This document shows positions 1-13,000 of a stretch of DNA of 64,000 nucleotides, in pieces. Positions within the stretch are counted from its first letter, which is position 1; each line of letters opens with the position of its first letter. The notes beneath the pieces are model-generated. The model saw only the letters and a program-made list of their open reading frames with translations. It was not told the DNA's origin and did not search any database. The DNA is from Argyresthia goedartella (taxonomy: Eukaryota; Arthropoda; Insecta; Lepidoptera; Argyresthiidae): the NCBI GenBank assembly GCA_949825045.1, contig OX463835.1, forward strand, positions 22,461,201 to 22,525,200, in the 5' to 3' direction. A program made the position numbers and the translations under genes.

Positions 1-1479
1 ATATGTGTAGACATGGAGCCGTTTGATCTGGTGAACAAAATAGGATTCCAAAGATTAATAAAAAAGCTAAGGCCAAATTATAAAATGGTTTCGCGGCCCC
101 ATGTTACTGAAAAAGTCATACCAGAAATTTATCAGCGAGTTAAAGCTAAAGTACTAGAGCTGTTAAAAGAGCTGCCGCATATTGTGATAACATCTGACAT
201 ATGGACAAGTGACTCTTCTTCGCAATCTAATGATTTTATTAGCGTGACAGCTCATGGAATCAATGCAAATTTTGAATAAAAAAATTACTGCCTTGAGGTT
301 ATGCCATTCGATGGAGCTCAGCATTCAGGTATAAACATAGCAAGTAATCTTAACAAGGCTTTTCAAGATTGGAGTATACAAGACCGAGTTCGAGCAGTAG
401 TTACCGACAACGCCGCAAATATGGTTGTCGCTATTAGAGAAGTTCAAAAAACCTACGATGTTGTACCTGTCAAATGTTTGGCTCACTCATTGCAACTGGT
501 TATCAAAGCCGGCCTCTTTAATGATGACAAAGTGAATGAAATGATTACCAAAGCAAGGTCTATCATTGGACATTTCAGTCATTCCACAAGCAGCAGTAAG
601 GTTTTAAAAGAAATGCAGAATGCACATAATATTCCCAATCATGTCCTTATCCAGGACATATCTACACGCTGGGACTCGACACTAGTGGCATTAAGGCGTT
701 TACTGGAACAACGAGTTGCAGTACAAGCTTGTCTGCCTCGTGTAAAATGCAAAGTAGAACTTACGACTGAAGAATGGGTGATGATGGAGGAAGTGGTGAA
801 CATTTTGCGATACTTCGAAGAGGCTACAAAGTCAATAAGCAAAGCCACTGCTACGTTATCTGACGCCATTCCGTTAATTAACAGTCTTCGAAAATTATTA
901 CAAAACTTAAGAAGTCCGTAGACAGAAAGGGAAAATTCATCGCAAAAATTAGCAGCTGACTTGTTATTGGCTCTTAATGAAAAGTTTTATGATTTGGAAA
1001 AAGAAGAAACGTATTGCTTAGCCACAATGCTTGATCCTCGTTACAAAGCACGAATATTTCAATTACAGTCTACTATTAATACGGCAAAAACGCGCCTTGT
1101 TCACTTACTTGAGCTTAATCTAGCATCAGACACGGTCACACCTACATGTAGTACTGTAAGTTCTGAGATGCCTACGCGTGGCGGGCTTTGGAGCGTTTGT
1201 GAGAATATTATCAGAGAGTCCGAGGAAGATGAGCCCCTGTCTACTCTGAGCTGTAATTCTCTCAAAGAAGAAGTCGAGAGATACCTAAGGTCTCCTAGTA
1301 TAGCGAGAGATGCAGATCCTTTCGCTTTCTGGCGCAATGACGTCTTATACCCAAACTTGAAAAAAATGGCGCAGAAGTATTTTAGTTTCCAAATGAGTTC
1401 TGTCGCATCTGAGAGACTATTTTCCACCTCAGGTCTCATTCAAACAGACTTGCGAAATCGCCTTCTCCGTCAAACTTAA
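1..1479 (+). pseudogene. hAT transposase, N-terminus missing, two in-frame stops
   Basis: One frame (frame 1) can be followed through the block, broken by TAA at 277-279 and TAG at 919-921. The first part has a typical hAT stretch, VITSDIWTS; the middle part (301-921) covers the RNase H-like catalytic region with KCLAHSLQLV and STRWDSTL; the end (961-1479) is the dimerisation domain with ASERLFSTSGL. The frame is already open at base 1, so the BED zinc finger and start are upstream of the window. The two nonsense codons make an active protein unlikely. Family assignment is by recognised motifs, not alignment. Confidence 0.85.
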
Positions 1480-1630
1480 GAATACTTTGTTTTTTAAACA
1501 AAAATCTGATTAATGTTAATTTTAATTACTAAAACTGCATCAACCTGTGTATATTTTTGTATTACCTAATAAAAATAATGACTTGACTTGTGTTTTATCT
1601 ATTTTACCTTCATTTTTTTTATTAAATAGG

Positions 1631-1722
1631 CGTATCGGTATCGGTATCCGTATCGGCGATATTTTTATAAGCGTATCGGTATCGGTATCGTATCGGCAAA
1701 AAGGCGTATCGTTGCATCCCTA
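1631..1722 (+). repeat. hAT subterminal repeats and right terminal inverted repeat
   Basis: At least four copies of a GTATCGGTATCG-type motif are packed into about 90 bp and end in ttgcatccctag. The arrangement suits a transposase-binding subterminal region. The sequence after it, gttaggac, could be one half of the 8-bp target duplication. Confidence 0.7.
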
Positions 1723-4700
1723 GTTAGGACCCTCCGCTCTTTGAACGTGCCCGTAGAAAATTGGGATTTGATAATCATTTATATCTTGCAGAATAAACTA
1801 GATACCAAATTAAAATTTAAATGGGAAGAAAAAATTAATTCTAGGAAATTGCCAACGTTACAGGAATTCAAGGCTTTCTTGAGGGACCGCGCTGACCTGC
1901 TCAAGCAGGATCAGCGGAGCGAACCCACGCCGGCGGAAGCGGCAATCCAGCCGCGACGCCTTTAAGGAAGACCATGGTAACCACGTCCGATCCTACCAAG
2001 GTACAGTCCAAATTTAACTCTAAACCTAACCAATGTCCCGTATGTTCGGGATCACATTTTATAACCCAGTGCCAAAAGTTCCAAACGCTAGATGTGGGCG
2101 CTAGGATACGTACCGTAAACAAACTTCGTTTATGTTTCAATTGTCCTTCCAGTACACATATATTTTCTAACTGCAGGGCTAGTACCTGCCGTCTGTGTAA
2201 ACGCAAGCACCACACGCTTTTACACAGATCAGATGATACCAATCAAACAACAACCACAACTTTTACCAAGGAACAACCTCCAAATCAACCAAGTACTAAT
2301 AACAACCAAGTAGTAAACACAACTCATACCAGTAGCATACAAAATAACACTTACTCTCAGTCTGTACACCCCCAACCAAAACCAGTTTTATTATCCACAG
2401 CACAAGTATTTATCTTAGATAAACACAACCAGCCACAACGGCTAACAGCCCTTTTAGACTCGGGCTCTCAGTCTAATTTCATTACAGAAGATGCGTGCAA
2501 TAAATTGCAACTTGATAGGAAATCATTTAATATGCAAGTAATCGGTTTCAATAATAGTGTGTCAAACGTACAACATTATTGTGACATTAACTTGAATTCA
2601 TTGGACAATACCTACCAAACAAATATGTCCTGTTTTATTGTGCCTACTATTTGTAGTTTGAACGTAATATTAATCCCATCGCGATATCAGCTAGCCGACA
2701 GCGGCTATTGTTCGCCGGGCGAAATAGATGAACAATTTCATAACTTAATGTGTATCGGTCAACATAAGCTCGGGGTAGGGTTACCAACATTACAGCGTAC
2801 ACGCTTGGGATGGGTGATTTCGGGTCCGGTAAATAGTATATTAGAAACAAATTCAGTGCGATGCAACTTTGTAATTGAAAATCACTTATAAAGATTTTGG
2901 GAAATAGAAGAAGGTTTACCTAGTTTACCGGGTGATGAGACACAATGCGAGGAGATTTTTTTTAAAACTCATACACGCAACTCTGACGGTAATTTCGTCG
3001 TTGAACTCCCACTCAAGTTACCATCCCGCGAGTTAGGTAAATCTAGACATATTGCTTACAGGAGGTTCAAAGCATTAGATTCAAAGTTTCAACGGAACCC
3101 TAATTTCAAACAAAAATACGTAGAATTTATGCAAGAATTCGAACAAAGCGGCCATATGATTAAAATAAATAATAATTATGAAACTACCTACAACTTTTTA
3201 CCACATCACGCCGTGACACGAGAATCACCCACCACCCCCATACGTGTAGTTTTTGACGCATCGTGTAAAACAGATAGCGGTTTGTCACTAAATGACCTCC
3301 AATATAAGGGCGCGATACAACAGGACGATTTGATAGACATATTGTTACGTTTTAGAACTTACAAATATGTTATAAATGCAGATATAGAGAAAATGTATAG
3401 AAAAATTTATTTGTCTCCTGAACAACACCAGCTGCAATGCATCTTCTGGCGTGAAAACACCAATCAGAAGTTACAAGTTTATGCATTAACAACCTTAAGT
3501 TTCGGTCTTAAGGCTGCACCACACAATATAGCAACAAGATGTTTGTTGCAATTAGCATATGAAAACCAAAATACATTCCCATTAGCTGCGGAAACCATTG
3601 CGTCACAGTTCTACATGGACGACTTACTCTCTGATGAGCAGCAGGTAGCAACAGTAGCAAAACAAGTGGATGACATTCTGCGAAAAGCAAATTTCATTTT
3701 ACGAAAATGGAAATCCAATTCAGAAACTATCTTGAATAGGTTTGGTGTAGGTAAATCGGAACACACGCATCAAAACACTAAACCTACCGAACTACCTACC
3801 GAATTAGGGGACAAACCCCACAAGGTTCTAGGTTTAGCATGGTGCGATAATTCTGACCAGCTTATGTACGCGATAAAAAAGGACCAAAGTACTAACCCAT
3901 TAACAAAAAGGAAGGTGCTATCAATTATTTCATCTATTTTTGATCCATTAGGGTTAATAGGTTCCGTGATAGTGAAGGCAAAAATATTTATTCAACAACT
4001 TTCCAAAACCAAGACAGATTGGGATGCGCAACTGTCACCAGAACTAACAGAAGAATGGAAGAAATTCTATTCCGAGATCTCATTTTTCAGCAATTAAGAA
4101 TACCAAGATTTACACTCCTTTCAAATTGTATAAAAATTGAAATCCATGGATTTTCTGACAGCTCTAACAAGGCATATGGTGCCGTTATCTATCTTAGATC
4201 TATGGACGAAGTAGGTAATATCCAAGTTCACCTACTGTATACCAAGTCAAGGGTCGCGCCAATAAAAAGTCAAACTATACCCAGATTAGAACTTTGCGCA
4301 GCCCTACTACTCGCAACTCACATAGATAGGGTAAAAAAGGCTCTTAAATGTGATATAAAAAACATTTACCTTTGATCCGATGCAAGCATCGTACTAGCAT
4401 GGCTAAGAAACGATACCTTAAAACCTAACTGTTTTGTAAACAACAGAGTTGCACAAATACTTGCAATTACAAACAAAACAGACTGGAGATGGGTGTCGTC
4501 AGAAGACAACCCAGCTAACCTTTTGTCACGAGGAGTGGATCCAAGTAAACTAGGAAATACGCGTGTGTGGTGGTGTGGGCCATCATGGTTGAGTCAACGA
4601 AATAGTACTTGGCCGGTGCGTAGTGAGCCACTGTTGTCGAACCATGACTCAAAGCTTGAAGATACTACAACAACTTGTAGTTTCCCTACTCAAAATTATA

Positions 4701-6221
4701 CAAACCCTACCTTCCAGTACCTATTTCACAAATGGTCTAGTGACACGAAGCTAGTACATGTACTTGGTTATGTATTGCGTTTTATACATAACCTGAAATG
4801 CAAGGTACGTACGCCCCAGCCGGATAATAGATTAGTAGGTCCATTATCGGTATAAGAAATGAGTATTTCCTTACACACATTAATTAAGCAGTCTCAAATC
4901 GAATCCTACCCACAGGAATACAATCTCCTATTAAAAAATAAACCATTGCCAAATACATCAAAATTATTATCGTTACAGCCATTTATTGTTGACGGGTTAA
5001 TTCGCGTGGGCGGGAGGATAACTCACTCACAATACTCATATAATAAAAAACACCCTTTATTACTTCATCATGAACACATTCTTACCAACCTTATTATGAA
5101 AGGCGAACATGTAAGATTGTTCCATGCAGGACCCCAATTATTACTAGCCACCATTCGCGACCGTTTCTGGCCCACAAAGGGAAAAATGATGGCTAGAAAA
5201 ATAGTAAATAAATGCGTCACTTGCTTTAGAGCTAAACCTAAAACGACTACACCAGTTATGGGTAACTTACCTGCATCAAGGTTAAACCCAGCGCCCCCAT
5301 TTAGTAGCACTGGGTTGGATTATGCTGGGCCCTTTAATATGCGGGACAGGAGAGGACGTGGTTACAAGGTAAATAAATGCTATATCGCGGTATTTATTTG
5401 CCTAGTAACAAAGGCCGTTCACCTGGAATTAATTACAGGACTCGAGTCGGCCGCATTCATGGCAGCACTTCGTAGGTTCATAGCACGAAGAGGTAAACCA
5501 GCAGAATTGGTGAGTGACAATGCCACTACCTACATTCCATGGCGGGAACAATGAAATTAAAGAATTGTTTACCTTCTTAAAAGAAATTTCGAGCGAATTA
5601 TCATCTCAATGCGCAGACGAGGGTATAAGGTGGAACTTCATTCCTGTTTACGCTCCCCATATGGGAGGTCTATGGGAGGCAGCCGTCAAAAGCTGCAAGT
5701 ATCATATGAAACGAGTTTTGAGTCAGGCTTTGTTAACATATGAGGAATTTGTTACCATTATAGTTCAAATAGAAGCAATATTAAATTCCCGTCCCTTGTG
5801 TCCCATTTCTACTTCTGAGCCTATACCTATCCTAACGCCAGCTCACTTTTTGGTCGGCAGATCACTGACATCGCTACCAGAACAGGACTATATCGATGTG
5901 CCACTAAATAGGCTAACACGCTTTCAACAACTTCAGCAGATCACACAGGACTTTTGTAGAAGATGGTCACGCGACTATATCAACACGCTGCAGGAGCGGA
6001 CAAAGTGGAGGAGCGCCCGTGGTCCGGGCTTCGCCGCAGAGGTCGTCGTCCTGGTACGAGAAGAACGCTCACCACCCTGCCAGTGGAAGATGGGGAAGAT
6101 CGTCGCAACGCAGCCAGGGAGCGACGGCATCGCTCGCGTCGCTATCATAAAAACCGCGAAAGGAACGATCAAACGCGCGTTTAACAACATATGTCAGCTA
6201 CCGCTATCGAACGTTAATTGA
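1723..6221 (+). pseudogene. BEL/Pao gag-pol polyprotein, several breaks
   Basis: Gag C-terminus (1723-1965, frame 1) is followed after a frameshift by frame 0 from about 1940. Visible there are zinc knuckles CPVCSGSHFITQC, CFNCPSSTHIFSNC and CRLCKRKHHTLLH (2033-2225), protease LLDSGSQSNFI (about 2450), and reverse transcriptase with FYMDDLL at about 3610. RNase H has GFSDSSNKAYGAV (about 4150). Integrase has a zinc-binding HHCC region (5070-5240), LDYAGPF, LVSDNAT and GLWEAAVKS for the DDE triad. Breaks: in-frame stops at 2889, 4373 (probably a former Trp codon) and 4853; frameshifts near 1940, 4094 and 5525. The integrase C-terminus ends at 6221. All domains are present, so decay came after a full-length insertion. 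Confidence 0.88.
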
Positions 6222-6518
6222 AGCTAAGACTTAGTTAATTTAAAACCTACCTTTAGTAGTACCTACTTTAGTTAAGCTAACTTACACTTTATACTAAGGT
6301 TTCATTATTATTTAATACTTACCATACTTACCATTAATTACATACCTATTTGCCATTGTTATTTAAGAAGTTATAATAAAACTAGTCCCTACTGTCGTTT
6401 CATTCCATAGTAAGCAGAGTAGGCATAAACAGTTACATTCATCCATTTGCAAGTAGGCTGTTAAATTATCAGTTCAATTCATTGTAGGTATTGTACCTTC
6501 ATATTTAAAATATTAGTT

Positions 6519-7080
6519 GTTGACACTAGACTATTTAGTAATCTGTGACACTAGCATGGACACTAGCTGAGAGTTATGCCTGCATGTAATTTAAACTTGG
6601 ACGGCCAGACGTACGGAGCTATTTGATTTGACAATTTGGATTCCACAATGTGCCGAAGATTCAAATCAAATAGTGCATACCCGAATGAGTCGACGAAGCG
6701 CCGCGCGCCGCCTCCCCTCCACCCTCTCGCTCGTGTCGCAGTGAGCGCTTTCACGATCAAGGTTACACACATTACATTGTTGTTAAACAGAATGTGGGGG
6801 CGTCTCGTCGTAGTAGCCAGCTACAGCATACTTTAAACTCATATAAAAAGAGCAGGTCTTCGTTCAGCAGGCGTCGCGTGGCGCTGCTCGATATGCATTG
6901 TTTTTTTCTGACTAAACTTCGTCGCATAAGCTATGTCAAATATATCGCCATCGAGATTTATCACAAGGGATAAATCTCGCTCGCTCAGCAGTATCCATCA
7001 TCCGAAGAATCTGAAGACTTTTGCCTACTGCAACGACTGTCATGGCCACTCATGGGAACAACCGGGCTACAGTTTTACAT
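6519..7080 (+). repeat. Candidate BEL/Pao 3' LTR with TATA box
   Basis: This non-coding stretch begins TGTTGACACTAG, has tataaaaag at 6842 with a possible initiator ttcagc about 20 bp on, and could end in ttttaca at 7080. The promoter-like layout fits an LTR downstream of pol. There is no second copy in the window and no clear polypurine tract at 6518, so both limits are uncertain. Confidence 0.35.
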
Positions 7081-7120
7081 AAGTCTCGCATAAGATACTC
7101 CAAGTTCTGAGCAACGTCGA

Positions 7121-7582
7121 GTGTCGTACATGGCCAGAGTCGAAAAAAAACATTCAATAATCTGTGTGTCCGAATTTGATGTGCTCACTCTCTATACTAC
7201 ACTGCCACGCAGGATCGACACGCGCGAGACCATGGATCGTTTGCGCGACCATTACTATCGCCGCTGCTGTGGTGGGGACGAGTCGAGCGGCGGCGGCAGA
7301 GGCGTGGTGGACATGGACAACGACTGCATCAATAACAACACCCCCTTATATCTCGAAGGAAGGTGATCTAGAATCCACACGGACGAATGAGGAGCAGCAG
7401 CAGCCGTCGCAAACACCATGGCTGCTGCCGAGCATGCCGTCACCACTTTCATTGTCGTCCGATTCGTGGGACTCTTTGTCGTTGGCGGAGGGATGCCCGG
7501 ATGTCCTGATAAATATCGATCTTGATGACGACGACGACGATGATGATGTGGTGAATATACTGGGTGAACCGGAATTGTACGC
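7121..7582 (+). CDS. Possible 5' exon of the downstream transporter gene (hypothetical)
   Basis: Two overlapping frames cover this GC-rich stretch. Frame 2 (7121-7366) reads an MDRLRDHYYRRCC-type polar segment, and frame 0 (to 7586) reads a Ser/Pro-rich then acidic tail with eight Asp in a row ending in EPELYA. A good splice donor, gc|gtaagc, sits at 7583. Inference: a cytosolic N-terminal region of the membrane protein encoded from about 7966, with a one-base break near 7360. I do not recognise the protein, and simple-sequence open frames in GC-rich DNA could explain it. Confidence 0.3.
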
Positions 7583-7965
7583 GTAAGCACATTTCGTATG
7601 TGCGTGCGTGTTGATTGACAATTTTGGGTTTATGCCGCGGCTGCAGTTACCAAAATAATTTTATTGCCACCCGACCTTGTATCATTAGTATGTGCATACA
7701 GACATTATACACATGGCGTGTGTGTGTGTGTGTGTCTCGGTCGTCTGGCTGATAAAAGATAACGCTCTTGCTAACACGAATCAATACGGCCAACACAACG
7801 ACAAGACTCTACGACTCGCACAATGGAAGACCGAAGAGCACGCCTGACTTGACGTATAGCGCAAAGCCTGTACACGCTACAGCTCGCGAGCTCCATCTAC
7901 AGTACGGCGTGCGAACAAGAGAAGAGAGACTTGGAGCGATCTTTGAGCGTGTAGCTCTACGGTGA

Positions 7966-9407
7966 GAACGACCCGACGCGCCTCGTCACATCACAATTAC
8001 GACTTGCTCGTACATTGATTTCGCGGCGCTACTAATTTGTGCCGTGATAATCTTCAAGTGTAACACGCTTCTTGCGCACGCGTTGCTCCTGCTGCCGGAC
8101 GTACTCGTGGACTGGATACGTTGATACTGACACTATCGCGCTATAAATTCGCAGTGGCGCCGACGGTCTTCATCATCGTCACGGCGACGAACGCCGTGTT
8201 AGGCGGTGCCGTGGTGTTCCAACAGATGTGTTTGGAGCTGATCAACAAGAGCGGTCGCGACTCGGACAGGGGCTCGCTATACCTCTACCTTAAGGCGAGC
8301 AAGTGCATAGGTATGCTCATCACTCAAATCACACTGCCGTGGCTCATATTCGAGCGCTCCTTTGTGTTGTACGTCGGCGGAGCGGCGCTGGCGGTGTGGG
8401 CGACGGCCGTCGGCGTGATCATAATCACCGTTCGCGCCATCAACGTTGACGCAAAGCCGCAGACTTTCCGTTGCACCAAGCATGCGTCGTCGCTTCCCGC
8501 CGTTCACTATAACGACCGCGGCTCCGTGGCCACGCTGCCGAGGAGTGAGGGGCTCTATGAGTGTGACGATGATGGCTCCGCCGACGCTGTGTTTGCGGAT
8601 ATAGATTTGACGCCGTCCAGTCGTCGCGCGTCACTGCGGTCGACTTCTCTATTGCGCAACCAACAGAGCCATCTGGAACATTACACCATCCACCTTAGGA
8701 GTGCCGATGACGACGACACCTCCAAATGGTGGCTCCGGAAAAACGCCGTGGTCATCGTCGCGGTGTGCGTCACGTGTTTCCTGTACTGGAGCCAGAGCGG
8801 CGAGTACTTTTACACATGGCTGTTTTTAAAGAAAGATTTGGGCCTGCCAGTGCCCTATCTGTGCCTGGCCAACGGCGTCCAATACTGCCTGTTCGCCATC
8901 TCGCTGAGCGTTGCCGGCGCGTTGCTGAGCCGCGGAATGCTTCGCCCCTCCAAGGTCGTGTTTACGGGCCTCTGCGTGAGCGTCGCGGCGCTTGTCTTTC
9001 AAGCGGTCGCGTACGAGATACGGTCCCTCCAGGCATGGGTGGTCTTCATGGTCTTCTCGAGCGTCGCGCCGCCGGCCGGCGAGCTGCTGCGAGCTACATT
9101 CTATCGAGCACTGGGCGATTCGCCCTTCCTCGGACTGTTTACATGCGGCGGCCGTGCGGCGGTCCGGAGCATTTTCGCCTGGCTCTACTATTGGGCAACG
9201 AATCCGTTCACCGTCACGCTGGCGGCTATTACACTGGCGCTAGTTATTGTAGCGCACACTCCAGTTCGGCGCCAGTTAGATGCTGTACAAAGCGTTGGCG
9301 ACGAAAACTGCAATAACGACGACAAGGTGGAGGGGGACGGCAGAGGTCGTGGCGGAGAAGCTCACACAGATGCGGACGATAATCGATTGCAATCTCACCA
9401 TGTATAA
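7966..9407 (+). CDS. Major-facilitator-type membrane transporter, divergent, frame-broken
   Basis: Frame 0 is open from about 8100 to 9407 and encodes a polytopic membrane protein. It has two hydrophobic segments near the start and LPWLIFERSFVLYVGG followed by a long helix. A charged loop of about 110 residues (8440-8730) comes next, then roughly six more helices (8745-9260) including VTCFLYWSQSGEYFYTWLF, and a hydrophilic tail rich in Asp and Gly. Two six-helix halves joined by a cytosolic loop is the MFS plan; the second half recalls SLC46-like transporters but this is weak. Upstream, frame 1 (7966-8120) supplies another hydrophobic stretch, ALLICAVIIFKCNTLLAHAL, then stops at 8119, so a one-base shift near 8118 joins the two. 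The first codon of the long frame (8121) is TTG, so no start is assigned. An AATAAA follows at 9578. It is either a host gene with an assembly error or a decaying copy. Confidence 0.5.
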
Positions 9408-9577
9408 ATATTATTTTATTGTTGTTGTTTGATGTAACTCCCAGTACTACCTATTGCAAGGTTAGTTTAACCCTGTCAAACCGCGCTAACACGATAAGTG
9501 TCTTGATTCTCAAATATAAAAAATGAACTTATTTTCAATTAATTTTATTAATGCAACAACGGTCATTGATGTACATC

Positions 9578-9583
9578 AATAAA
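9578..9583 (+). terminator. Polyadenylation signal AATAAA
   Basis: A canonical AATAAA lies 170 bp after the transporter stop codon, in AT-rich DNA, on the same strand. It is the first such signal downstream. Confidence 0.4.
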
Positions 9584-9640
9584 ATTTTATGTTACACGCT
9601 TTTGCCTGTTATTTCTTTGATAATTTCTTTTTTTTTTGAT

Positions 9641-9883
9641 AATACCTTGGACACCATTTACACACATTGATCTAGCCCCAAACTAGGATTCCCTGTATCT
9701 TGGGTACTAGACAACGATACACATACTTATATAGATAAATATTATACTTAGATAGATAAACAACCATGACTAGGGTACAAACATCCGTTCTCATCAAACA
9801 AAGATTTGACCCCACCGGGACTCGAACCCGGGACCCTTGGCTTCGTAGGCAGCGTCACTGCCGACTCGGCCATTCGGGTCGTC
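9641..9883 (-). mobile_element. tRNA-derived SINE, copy 1
   Basis: Read on the minus strand, the head starts gacgacccgaatggccgagt, with A box TGGCCGAGTCGG and B box GGTTCGAGTCC, followed by a roughly 150-bp body and an ATT-rich tail. The same sequence recurs at 59409-59669 (minus strand) and in part at 46735-46860 (plus strand), showing a dispersed SINE family rather than a tRNA gene. Confidence 0.85.
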
Positions 9884-10089
9884 GGTTTTGGATATGCAGC
9901 GTTTAAAAAAAATATACTTGTTTTTTATTTTTTAAATAAATTGTTGTTTGTTGGAAGAGCTTTTGTGTTTTACTCATCTTAGAGGGTAGGGACGAAAGGG
10001 ATTTGCAGACAAGACTGCGTTTGAGGATTCGCTCAAGTAGATTACACTCGCTCTAGTCGTTGAGAGAGGGGTGCTCTCAACGCCCCCTA

Positions 10090-13000
10090 AACTCAGTAAC
10101 TAAGCCCTCTATTCCGCCCCACACCACCTAACCCCTTGGACAAGGCTTCGGGCCACGGCCCCATTTCCTCCAACGGCACCTTAAGCGCCTCCAATATCAT
10201 AGACAACCCCCCCCCACCTAGGCCTTTCATCCCAAGCTTACTCGACCTCCCCAAACTATATTCCTCAAACATCGCCTCCTTCAGGCGCACCACACTTACT
10301 TACGCGTTTGTCACCTCCCCCAACCACCAACCCAACCTTTTTACCTAAAATTATCATCATGTATAATACGCCCATTCTAATAAACACTACAAACGGACGG
10401 GAAAAGCCCCACAGTTTAACTCTAGCGCTCTATAACGCTGATAGCCTCCTCAGACAGAGAGAAGTCGCCGATCTTCTCAATAGACATCTAATAGATATCC
10501 TCGCGGTCCAAGAAACCTACCTTAAACCCAAACATAAGCGCTTAAATATAGCCAAATATAGTCTCCTCCGTACTGACCTCTTATCGACCTAATCTATTAC
10601 TATTATAACCATCTATTATAAACGATCTTTGCACGTTTCCCCAACAAGCAAAATGCGAAGCAACTGCCATCCGCATTGCAATGTCAGGTCACGATCCCAT
10701 AGTCATAGCAGCAGTCTATCTGCCGGCTGGACAAAAGATGATAGCTAGTGATATCAAAGCCCTTTTAGAACTAGATAGTACAGTTATCCTAGCCGGTGAC
10801 TTCAACAGCAAGCCCCAGCAATGGAACTGTAATGAGTCAAATACCAACGGTCGGACCAAATACAGACTTCTCGAATCCCTCTATGAAGACCCAATACCCC
10901 TACACAATTGACCACAGACATTCTCAGTCAGGGACATAAGTGTACTTAGCGAGCTTCACTCGGATCATAGACCGGTCTTATACCATCTCGGCAGGCCATT
11001 CGACCGACCGACTGAAACCAGGACCGTTATTAACAACTATAAATTCAAACAAGCTAGCAAACCGGATCCAAGATTAGATATCACATCAAAAATTGACAAC
11101 TAGAAGCCAAAATCTCTGACATAGGCAACAGTTTCAACGAAGCCCTAACCGCCACTTCTAGCGAGGTCCCGGTACAGGCCAACTATCGCTTCGAACTCCC
11201 AGAGGACTTGAGACTGCTGCTTAGTGCAAAGAATGCAGCACAAAGAGATTATGGCAGAAAACAAATGCGTCGCCTCCAACGAGAGGTTACCAAATGCATG
11301 CGAGAGTTCAGAGGCAGTCGCATGAACGACTTTGTCTCCAGCATAGCCCCAAGTTACATTGCCATATTTAAATTCAGTAAATACCTCAAATCCGATGAGA
11401 TTGTTCCCATGCCACCCCTAAAACGGGATAACCAACCTGCAGCCTTTGATGACGACGAAAAGGCCGAATGTCTTGCCGATAGCCTAGAAACCCAGTGCAC
11501 TCCCTTCTCTCAACCAATAGACCCCGATCATCTTAACATGGCCAACTCTGAAGTTGAACACAAAAGCTCTCTCCCCCCCATTGAATCCCTTCTCGAGACC
11601 ACCCTTGAGGAAGTGCAAAAAGTAATAAAGAAACACCTAAGAAAGCCCCGGGGCTTGATAAAATCACTAACACGGCAATAAAATATTTTCCTCTCAGACT
11701 TCTCACAACCCTTACGGTAATTTTCAATGCCTCCCTCCATCTCTGTGCCTTTCCAACCACATGGAAAGAAGCCGATGTTATCGGCTTTCACAAACCCCGG
11801 AAAGATCGGTCCGACCCCACTTACTATCGCCCCATTAGCTTTCTCTCTTCCATAGGCAAAGTCTACGAACGGCTTATTCTCAACCGACTCAAAGATATTT
11901 GCATAGATAAAAACCTCATACCCAACGAGCAGTTGGGCTATAGAACCAAACACTCGTGCGTCCAACAGGTGCACCGCATAACGGAGCACATTTACAAAGG
12001 GTTCCACACAACGGCAAAGTACAAAGATACCGTTGCCATATTCCTTGACGTAGCGAAGGATTTTGACAAAGTTTGGCACAATGATCTTATTTATAAACTT
12101 TACCAACTCAAAGACTAGTACTCATTATCAAAGACTAGCGAAGTTTTTGCTAACGATTGGAAAATCGCGCTCTAAGCCCCACCCGATAGCCGCCGGAGTC
12201 CCGCAAGGCTCATTTCTCTCCCCTAGCCTCTTTTCACTTTACGTCCAAGACGTCCCCTGCATGCCATACGTCGATCTAGCTCTTTACGCCGACGATATGG
12301 CGCTCTATTACACCAGTAGAAAGAGGGCGCTCGTTTGTTAAGTACTCCAGAAAGCAGTAACCGACCTCGGTGAATGGGCTCTCAAATGGAGAATAGAGAT
12401 GAACCCCGAGAACAGCGCAGCCGTGCTTTTCTCAAGGTGTAAGACTCGAGCTGACCGCGCGTCCTCTTCACTACCCGAAATCACCCTCTTTGACCGCCCT
12501 GATCCCCTGGGAGAATAAAGAGAAGTATTTAGGCGTTAGCGACATTAGACTCCCGACTAAACTTCAAATCCCACATTAAAACGGTCCGCGACAAAGCAGC
12601 CTTCTACATGGGTATGCTTCACCCGCTCATGAGAAGTAAAAGCAAACTCCCATTGCGCTGCAAAATAACTCTATTTAAAACTTGCATCCGCCCGGTCTTC
12701 ACGTATCCAAGTCCAGTCTTTGCACACTGCTCCCACTCCCTTAAACCGCTTCATGCGAAAAGCCTTAGGTGCCCCGTGGTACATGCGCAACGTAGACCTC
12801 CATAGTGACTTTACACAGTAAAGCAATATATGAAAGAAGCGTCCGAACGGTTCTTCATTAATGCATCTAGCCACCCAAACCCGCTTATCGTACAAGCATC
12901 CCTTTATGAACCGACCTCAGATATAAATAAGAAACACCTTTACAAAAGGCGACCCAAAGACGTCCTCCTAGAACCGGAGGACGATATCACGAAAGCACTT

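Larger units (their letters stand above)
1..1722 (+). mobile_element. hAT DNA transposon, 3' part
   Basis: The block holds a decayed hAT transposase and ends in a terminal sequence whose reverse complement starts CTAGGGATGCAACGATACGC, the kind of terminus seen in ZBED-like hAT elements. Just inside it (1631-1722) the motif CGTATCGGTATCGG repeats, as subterminal hAT repeats often do. Directly after 1722 the reading frame of a BEL/Pao gag begins, so the transposon is inserted inside that retrotransposon. The left end lies outside the window, so the expected 8-bp target duplication cannot be checked. Confidence 0.8.
1723..7080 (+). mobile_element. BEL/Pao LTR retrotransposon, 5' end outside window
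   Basis: From the hAT terminus onward the sequence reads as BEL/Pao gag, three zinc knuckles, DSG protease, reverse transcriptase, RNase H and integrase in order, up to 6221. A region with a TATA box follows and may be the 3' LTR. The 5' LTR and most of gag lie upstream of the hAT insertion, outside the window. The right limit at about 7080 is a guess because no second LTR is available for comparison. Confidence 0.75.

Noticed and set aside
5963..6190. Arg-rich open frames overlapping the BEL integrase C-terminus on both strands
   Set aside because: Shadows of the integrase frame in a GC-rich stretch.
9800..9883. A tRNA gene on the minus strand
   Set aside because: The A and B boxes belong to a SINE head with a body and tail repeated elsewhere in the window; no clean acceptor stem was seen.
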